The notes under the pieces are model-generated. The model did no database searches and had not been told where the DNA came from. It worked only from the letters and a program-made list of their open reading frames with translations. From positions 38,557,226 through 38,582,981 of the forward strand of contig JBOZIK010000001.1 of NCBI GenBank assembly GCA_051453625.1: a stretch of DNA of 25,756 nt, read 5' to 3'. Origin of the DNA: Welwitschia mirabilis. Its lineage: Eukaryota > Gnetophyta > Gnetopsida > Welwitschiales. A program made the position numbers and the translations under genes. This document shows positions 19,356 through 25,756 of the stretch, one piece after another. Position 1 is the first letter of the stretch; each line of letters opens with the position of its first letter.

Positions 19356-20938
19356 ATGTTTAGTTCATCACAAAAATAAAAGTAGATCGCTTCACCTAAT
19401 CCTTATCTTATTATTGAAACCTCTATAACTATCCTCGTAAATCCTAATGCTAATATCACCCTTAGAGAGCTTATTGCTAATGAAAAACATGAAATCAAAA
19501 CCTCTTTTGATTTACCTCTAGGTGATAATGTTCAACTAAGAAATTTAAACGCTTACTTCATTTTAATAGAGAAAACAATAAAGATTCTTTACAAGATATT
19601 GTCAACATCAAATAGTTAGTACTTACTTTTGGAAATGGTAAGAAAAGAATTAGTGATCATACTTGTATGGTAATTTTTCCCATCACTTTAAAAGGAAAAG
19701 CTAAACTATGATTGAGAACTATTCTCCATAAAAGTTTAAAAACATGGAATCAAGTTCAGAAAGCATTTATAAAGAAAGTTATAAGTAAAATAACCATAAG
19801 AAAAATAAAGAAAGAAGTGACTAACTTCCAAGAATATCCTAACTAAGATTATGCCTCCACATATGAGTGATTTTTTATTGCTTTACATTCTAATCCAATA
19901 GATTCTTTTTCTCAAGAAGAATTAGTAGATTACTTTTATAATATATTTAATAGTAAAATAAATTAACTTGTTCGTTTTTCATGTGGAGTAAACTTGATGA
20001 ACCTTACATTATAAAATGCATGTAGAGCATTAGATGAGTTAGTAGAAGTGAGGCAAACTTAACCTAAACCCTCATCTCAAGAAAATTGTATACTAGACCA
20101 AATTATTAAAGATCTTAAGGAGGTTAATCAAGAGAAGAAGGAAGTAAAAACTAAGAAAGAACTAATTAATGTCATTAAGGATTTCACTATAACATTAAAA
20201 AAATATGCACAAATCATATTAGATGCAAAGTTGGTAATAGAAAACGGTGTGGTTGTAGTTCTAACTTGTGATTTATGTGAAGATAACTATCATGGGATAA
20301 AAGATTATCCTCTACTATCAACCTATAAAGAAAATATTTATAAAGAGATGTGTACTTTTAATCAAAGATCTTTAAACTTTTAAAATCAAAATCAAAATCA
20401 AAATCAAAATAAAAAACAAAATAAAGACAATGTTCAACCTAGGATGAATGGACAATCAAATTTTCATTCTTTTAAAAATAAACTTAGAAACTTTTAAGAA
20501 AATCATCCTAATTTCCAACCATTTAGAAAAAGATTTAAAAATGCAAATTTCCAATTAAACAACTCTAATAATCAAGCAAGCACTTCTAAATTACAAAATC
20601 AAATTGACTTACTTAGAAATTCTATTGATAAGTTAAGAAAAACCTAAGAGAAAACAAATTGTAACATTGAAAATCTTGTTAGTGTTTTACAACAAACTGT
20701 GCTTGCTAATCAAAAATCATGAGGGTTACTTGCAACACAACCTCTACCAAATCCTAATATAGTTAAGAAAAATTATAAGTTTGTGATAAAAAGTGAAAAT
20801 GATATAACACTTACCTATGAGGCTTCAACATCTCAAAATGATCAAAATGATAAGGAAGAAGAAGATATTGAAATTTTAGAAAACCATTTCTTCCCTTCTC
20901 CTTTCACTTATAAAAAAAAAAAAATCTTCTCAAGAAAA
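19356..20938 (+). pseudogene. gag: Athila-like gag, decayed
   Basis: A candidate ATG at 19356 (M-F-S-S-S) opens the region, but the true start may be earlier. F-P-I-T-L-K-G-K-A-K-L at 19676-19710 and the following T-W-N-Q-V-Q-K-A-F-I-K-K match the retrotransposon gag domain. They are followed by F-S-Q-E-E-L-V-D-Y-F-Y-N and S-C-G-V-N-L-M-N-L-T (19905-20015). A knuckle-like C-D-L-C-E-D-N-Y-H-G-I-K-D-Y-P at about 20268-20312 has lost its last Cys. An N/Q-rich linker and a G-L-L-A-T-Q-P-L-P-N-P-N segment (about 20721-20755) follow, typical of Athila Gag tails. Gag would form the particle. Several stops and frameshifts break it. Confidence 0.8.
20382..20410 (+). repeat. (AAAATC)n microsatellite in gag
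   Basis: Nearly five AAAATC units in the gag linker, read in frame as alternating Asn-Gln. It probably grew by slippage inside an already N/Q-rich linker. Confidence 0.9.
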
Positions 20939-21091
20939 AGGTAAGAAACTTGCTACCCCTTGGCTTGATAGATTGAATATTAATCTTACATTTGATAACC
21001 ATCTTAAAGCCCTAATACAAAATGCATGCATAAATTTACTATTTTGAAGACTTTTACAAAAGAGTCCTAAATATTCTAAGTTTGGAAAGAT

Positions 21092-21649
21092 TTGATTAGG
21101 AAGAAACAAAAACAAACTATACCTAGTAAATTCTTCCTATCCCAATCCATAACCAAATTTGTCTTAAAGAAATGTCCAAAGCTTAAAGATCCAAGAATAA
21201 CAATAGTTTGTATTACTTTAGAAGAAAACAAAAGAATAATGAAAGACTTGATTGATATAGGAACAAGTGTCAACATTATGACCTTACATATTTATCAATG
21301 ACTTGGGTTGAAAAGTAGAATTAAGCCTATAAGGATTTTCTTAGAACTAGCAGATACATTAGTTAAGAAATCTTTAGGCATGATTAAAGACTTAGTGATT
21401 CAAATTGAAAAAGCATTCTATCTTATAGATGTAGTTGTGATTAAAGTTAAGCATAATGATGGTTATCCATTACTTCTAGGTAGAGCTTTTTATGTAATAT
21501 CCTATTGCATTATAGATATTAGAATAATACTGATGAAATATTACTTAGGGAATAAGAAGTCCATAGTAAGAGTATTTTATGTTACTAAAAAATATTTAGG
21601 CGATGAATTGAGTGTTAAAGAAGAAATTAAATTAAGGTTATTCTTATAA
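21092..21649 (+). pseudogene. pol: Athila-like aspartic protease, one internal stop
   Basis: This is the best-kept protein segment of the window. D-L-I-D-I-G-T-S-V-N-I-M (about 21247-21282) is the active-site block (D-x-G-A/T-S). It is followed by the I-Y-Q-stop-L-G-L segment, L-E-L-A-D and, at about 21466-21487, P-L-L-L-G-R-A-F, the second conserved strand (P-x-I-L-G-R-P-F). One TGA at 21299-21301 splits an otherwise open frame of about 185 codons. It stands where Arg (CGA) is expected, a single C-to-T. The protease matures Gag-Pol. The downstream stretch 21650-21950 is a spacer containing a near-palindromic GATGA motif at 21863-21905. Confidence 0.85.
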
Positions 21650-21949
21650 TATTATCCACTTAAAGAAAGGTGATCAATGCTTTATGAGCTTTTTTTTTTG
21701 ATAATCCACTTGAAGTAGACAACTTGAAAGATTTTGATGATGATCAACTTGATTTTATGCAATTAGAAACTAATTATTTTGATTAAAATAGAAGAAAAAT
21801 TAAAACTATCAACTATGCAAAAGTCTAAGATCTAATCAAAATGGATATTTTCTATTTTAAGGATGGTCATCCACTACTAACATCTGGATGACAGTTTGAG
21901 ACGATAGTCAATTTTTATGAAAATTTAACAAAAAATAAAAATTTAAACT

Positions 21950-22690
21950 TAAATCTAAAACGTTTACCTAGTGGACTAAAATATATATTTTTGTGTAATA
22001 ATGAAAACAAACCTTTAATAATAAATAAGAATCTATTTCCTCAACAAGAGTTAATCTTAATCTTACTTTTAAAATCTAAGGCTAATGTGTTTGCTTGGCA
22101 TTACAAAGATTTAACAGCTATTCCTACCTCTATTATTCAACATAAAATCTATTTTGAAGATAATGCAAAACCTGTTAGGAAACCCCAACATACACTAAAT
22201 TTAACTCTTAAATAAATTATAAAAGATAAAATAATTAAGTTAATGGATGCTACAATTATTTATGCTATAGCTGATAGTGAGTAGGTTAGCCCTTTGATGG
22301 TAGTATGTAAGAGAGATGAGAAAGGAAGGATGTGTATTGATTTTAAAAAATTAAATAAAGTAACCTAAAAATATCATTATCCTTTATCTTTTCTCAATCA
22401 GATATTTGATAGAATTCAAGGACATACTTTTTATTATTTTCTTGATGCGTATAGTAGTTACAATCAGGTTTGCATTACTAGTGAGGATTAGGCTAAACCT
22501 ACTTTCACTTCATCATTTAAAACTTTTTCTTTTAGATGCATGCCTTCTAGACTTTACAATGCTCCTGGTACTTTTTAACATGCAATGATGGGTATTTTTT
22601 TAATATGTTAGAGGATTAAATAGAAATTTTTATGGATGACTTCTTTATCTATGATGAAAGATTTGAACAAATCTCATAAAGATTAGAAAA
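21950..22690 (+). pseudogene. pol: Athila-like reverse transcriptase
   Basis: The RT lead-in reads F-A-W-H-Y-K-D-L-T-A-I-P, then H-K-I-Y-F-E-D-N-A-K-P-V-R-K-P-Q (about 22090-22185). Next come S-E-stop-V-S-P-L-M-V-V and R-M-C-I-D-F-K-K-L-N-K (22276-22362), then Y-Y-F-L-D-A-Y-S-S-Y-N-Q, allowing one frameshift. The catalytic F-M-D-D at 22629-22640 is intact. Stops at 22282 (Trp expected), 22489 (Gln) and 22576 (Gln) each fit one C-to-T change on either strand; 22366 may be another. The enzyme copies element RNA to DNA in the particle. Confidence 0.88.
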
Positions 22691-23430
22691 AGTCTTAGAT
22701 AGATGTATTACTAGTGGCCTACATTTGAGTTGGGAAAAATGTTTCTTTTTAGTTAATAGTGGAATTGTCTTAGGTCACCATATTTCTAATAAAGAAATTA
22801 GGATGAACCTTGAAAAGATTAGAATCATTAAAAACCTAAATCTTTTAATCAATGTAAAACAAGTTTAATCCTTCCTTAGTCATTATGGTTTTTATCATTG
22901 GTTTATTTAAGATTACGCAAAAATTTATAAACCACTTCACTCATTACTAGAAAAAAAAGTTAAATTTGATTAGAATGAATTTTATCAGCTTGCTTTTGAT
23001 ATACTTAGATCTCTTCCACTTCTTTTGTAATGAGACCTAATTAGAATAAATATTTTGAATTAATGTGTGATGCTAGTAATATTGCTATGAATGGGGTGCT
23101 TGATCAAAAATATAAAAATGATTTTAAGGTTATATCTTATTATAGTAAAACTCTATCAAAAGCTCAAATGAATTATACTGCTAACAAAAAAGAAATATTA
23201 GAAATTATCTTTTACCTTGATATGCTTAGACATTATCTTTTAGACTTTCATACAAATATTTATACTAACCATGTAATAATTCGATACCTTGTGACTAAGA
23301 AAGATTCGAGTGCTAGACTGATTCGGTGAATCCTCCTTATGCAATAATTTAATTTAACCATCATTGATAAATTAGGAAAGCATAATAGTATAGCTGATTA
23401 TTTATCACATCTTTCTTCCTCTCTTAATAA
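22691..23430 (+). pseudogene. pol: Athila-like RNase H with RT connection
   Basis: The connection region (22691-23040) is readable in pieces, for example C-F-F-L-V-N-S-G-I-V-L-G-H-H-I-S at about 22740-22787. From 23059 an open frame reads F-E-L-M-C-D-A-S-N-I-A-M-N-G-V-L, then V-I-S-Y-Y-S-K-T-L, N-Y-T-A-N-K-K-E-I-L-E-I and a Y-T-N-H block. It continues to R-L-I-R and, after a stop at 23327, the A-D-Y-L-S-H-L segment (23392-23412). This is the Ty3/gypsy RNase H. D-A-S keeps the first acidic residue, K-E-I-L-E has Glu, and the Y-T-D-H Asp has become Asn. Confidence 0.86.
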
Positions 23431-23579
23431 TCTTATAATGATGATTTGTTTCTATATGAATAATTTTTCGCTATATCTTCTACTCATCCTTCTCCTTCAT
23501 ATGTTGATATTGTTAATTATCTTGTTATTATGAAAACACCACAACTTTAAATTTATAATCAATAAAATTATTTTTTTCA

Positions 23580-24688
23580 TAGAATACATGATTATAAATG
23601 GATAGAGTCACATCTTTATCATAAATGTGTGCCTGTTGGAAAAAATCTAATATCCTTCATCTTTATCATGGTGATGTTTGTGGAGGTTATTTTCATGATA
23701 GAAAATAGCTATGAAAATTCTTCACTTTAGTTTTTATTAGCCTAGTCTTTTTTAGAATTCTTTCAATTTTACTAGAAGATGTAATACTTATTAGCATTAT
23801 ATTAGCATTATTTGTGCTTAAGAAATGCTCCTTAAACCTATTCTTGAATTTGAATCTTTTGATTATCGAGAAATTAATTTTATAGGCCCTATTTACCCAC
23901 TTTATAATGATAACAATTACATTTTAGTAACTATAAGTTACATTACTAAATGAGTTGAAGTTATTCCTACTTCTATGAATGATGCCCAAACTATTTATAC
24001 TTTTCTTAAAACTCATATTTTTCAACATTTTAGTTTTCATAGAATTATCGTTAGTGATCAAAGAACTCATTTTATAAATTAAATTTTTAGAAAACTTCTT
24101 TTATCTATTGGAATATAACATATAGGAGCTTATGCTTATCATCCATAAATCAATGGTCAAGCTGAAAATGCAAACAGAGAAATTAAAAAAATGCTATAAA
24201 AAATTGTCTTTGTTAATGCGAAATCTTAGGCTTCTAAGATTAACAATGTTTTTTAGGCTTACCATACTAGTTAGCATAATTTTCTTAGTTTTTTCACCTT
24301 ATGAACTTGCATACTGAAAAGTTTGTGTTTTACCTATTGATGTGTATTATAACTCTTATCATTCTTCTCATCAACTTAATCTTGTAGATCTTTATGAGAA
24401 TCTTAAACATAGGTTAGCCTGACTTAATCACTTTGATAAAAAACATACTCATGCTATACATCATCAATTAGTTCACAAATCCCAAGCTAAATTCAAACAT
24501 GATAGAAATCTACTCCATAAAATATTTGAACCTAGTCAATGTGGCCTTTTATATAATATAGAGTACATCTTTGAAATAACAAGTTAATCTCTAAATGGTT
24601 AGGTCTTTATCTCATAGAGAAAGTGCATTCTAATGGCTTTATTGAGATTTTATTTAATAAGGAGGACTTCCACCCTATTCTTGTCTAA
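23580..24688 (+). pseudogene. pol: Athila-like integrase, with a 37-codon deletion
   Basis: The zinc-binding end is at 23655-23690 (L-H-L-Y-H-G-D-V-C-G-G-Y-F). The core starts near 23860 with I-N-F-I-G-P (Asp expected, Asn present) and continues N-Y-I-L-V-T-I. S-D-Q-R-T-H-F at about 24053-24073 keeps the second Asp, and N-R-E-I-K-K at about 24174-24191 keeps the Glu. Stops at 23951 (Trp expected) and 24146 (Gln expected) fit C-to-T. The tail S-P-Y-E-L-A-Y-stop-K-V-C-V-L-P-I begins near 24296. Compared with the minus-strand copy, 111 bp are missing at about 24651. The frame ends at TAA 24686-24688. Integrase would insert the cDNA. Confidence 0.86.
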
Positions 24689-25756
24689 ATTATTTCTTAG
24701 CTTATTCCTTTGGTGGATGTTATGATGTCACTTGATCATCTTTTAAACTTGACTTATGTGTTGCTTTATAAAGTTTTCATGACTAGTAGTCATAATTAGG
24801 CATTTTATAATGATAAGATTAGATTCACCCAATCTTAAGACATTACTATATCTATGAACTTTACTTTGAAGGAAGGTGCCTTACTTTTTGTACTTTTTTC
24901 CCTAATGGTATGAGGTCTTTGGTTGTTTAGGTGCATTCTTTTCTATCTTTTATGTCACTTATTCACCTTCATTTTTTGAGTGTATGATCATGTGGAAATT
25001 ATTTGGGGAAAAAAAGAAATAGAAAATAATGACCTTAATCTATTGTATTTATACCTAAAGAAATACATGATTACAATAATGTCCTATTACAATAGGGTAA
25101 TTTTTTTTCAAAAGGAACCTTCGATAGTGTACTCCACTAGGGGGTTAGTTAGCTATGCTTCATGGGTTCTTACTTCTTTAACTGTGGTTGCACTTCTCTC
25201 ATCATAAAAAAGTTGTAATAGACTTTAAGATTATGGGATCAATGGTGTTCTTGGTATCATCATAGGAATTGCTTATTTTCTAGACTCCTAGTATTCCTAT
25301 AAGATTATTTTACTTTTGAGGATTTAAGTGTGTCTTGGGATGTGAGCAAGTGAGCTCATTTTTGAGCAACTTTTGATCTTATTATTCATTATTTTAATAA
25401 CCTGGTCTTTGGTATCATCATAATCATTGCCTTTTTAAGTGGAACATTATGAAGTGAATACATTTTGTCATACATTTTTATTCAAGTGGCTTTACTCTTT
25501 TTTCTCATTTTTCTTCATTTCTCTGTCATTTTTGTCCATTTCTTCGAGAGACCATCATTCTTGCTATTATGCTTAAACTGGTCTTAGTGAAATTCACTTA
25601 CTAGATTTTTAGATTTTTGTGATTTTTAAAAATGAGGTATGTTTTTCTCTTCCTTGTTTTTTAAATTTTTTCTCCCATTTCTTAGACTTTCAACAGTTTT
25701 CATGTATGTTATTTAGTTTTTTGTGCTCTTCGATTAGGAACTTATGGATCTGATTT
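24689..25756 (+). other. 3' spacer of the plus-strand Athila-like element
   Basis: No supported gene. The stretch aligns, inverted, with 14040-15821 of the other copy: TAGTAGTCATAATTAGGC near 24786, GGGGGTTAGTTAG near 25140, ATCAATGGTGTTC near 25229 and AAAATGAGGTATGTTT near 25629 all have counterparts. It is thus the start of the pol-to-third-ORF spacer. An open frame at 24980-25207 is not kept in the same frame in the other copy. The window ends inside this spacer. Confidence 0.75.

Larger units (their letters stand above)
17254..25756 (+). mobile_element. Athila-like Ty3/gypsy element, plus strand, 3' end outside the window
   Basis: In order: 5' LTR, PBS, leader, gag, protease, RT, RNase H, integrase, 3' spacer. 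Integrase after RT places it in Ty3/gypsy. Protease D-I-G-T-S, RT F-M-D-D-F, the Y-x-K-x-C-x-L-P integrase tail, no chromodomain and a tRNA-Asp-type PBS point to Athila or a near relative. The window ends inside the 3' spacer; by comparison with the minus copy, a third ORF and a 3' LTR should lie within the next 4 kb. All genes are broken by stops, many of which fit C-to-T decay. Confidence 0.85.

Noticed and set aside
20930-21276. Minus-strand open frames opposite gag and protease
   Set aside because: They are antisense shadows of a recognisable protease frame on the plus strand.
24980-25207. Small open frame after pol at the same place as one in the other copy (15384-15623)
   Set aside because: The DNA is homologous but the two open frames are in different registers. 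The frame used here meets a stop in the other copy, so there is no conserved peptide.

Overview
The window reads as an intergenic, heterochromatin-like stretch of a land-plant nuclear genome. It is very AT-rich, carries three runs of N, and contains no intact cellular gene. Everything recognisable is decayed transposable element: a Sirevirus-type LTR, a Ty1/copia pol, an L1-type LINE with an RTE-like fragment attached, and two Ty3/gypsy elements of the Athila (or closely related) type lying head to head. The species cannot be told from this sequence.

Layout. 1-1480 (+) is the last 200 bp and the 3' LTR of a Sirevirus-like element whose body lies to the left. Its LTR carries a 20-bp tandem array built on the palindrome GGTCGACC. 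1481-5484 (+) is a copia gag-pol remnant in the order zinc knuckle, protease, integrase, RT, RNase H. Its 5' part appears cut off by the Sirevirus-like element, which suggests a nested insertion. It is followed by four hairpin-forming 31-32 bp tandem units and a doubtful 3' LTR. 6020-9450 (-) is LINE material: ORF1 with a DUF4283-like domain, AP-endonuclease, a 344-bp tandem duplication, the start of an L1 RT, then an RTE-like RT piece. 9481-10599 shows nothing recognisable.

10600-16398 (-) is the 3' half of an Athila-like element: end of pol, a long spacer, an env-like third reading frame with a heptad-repeat tail, a PPT and a 3' LTR. 16400-17253 is a sharply GC-richer, CpG-containing, pyrimidine-rich block of unknown identity. 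17254-25756 (+) is a second Athila-like element: 5' LTR, a decayed tRNA-Asp-type PBS, leader, gag, protease, RT, RNase H, integrase and the start of the 3' spacer. It runs off the right edge. The two Athila-like copies form long inverted repeats.

Nearly all in-frame stops in conserved domains can be explained by C-to-T change on one strand or the other (CAA/CAG/CGA to stop, TGG to stop). This is what long-term cytosine methylation followed by deamination would leave. No new protein-coding system was found. The observations most worth a second look are the GC-rich block, the env-like frame, the inverted Athila pair, and the palindromic or hairpin repeat arrays.
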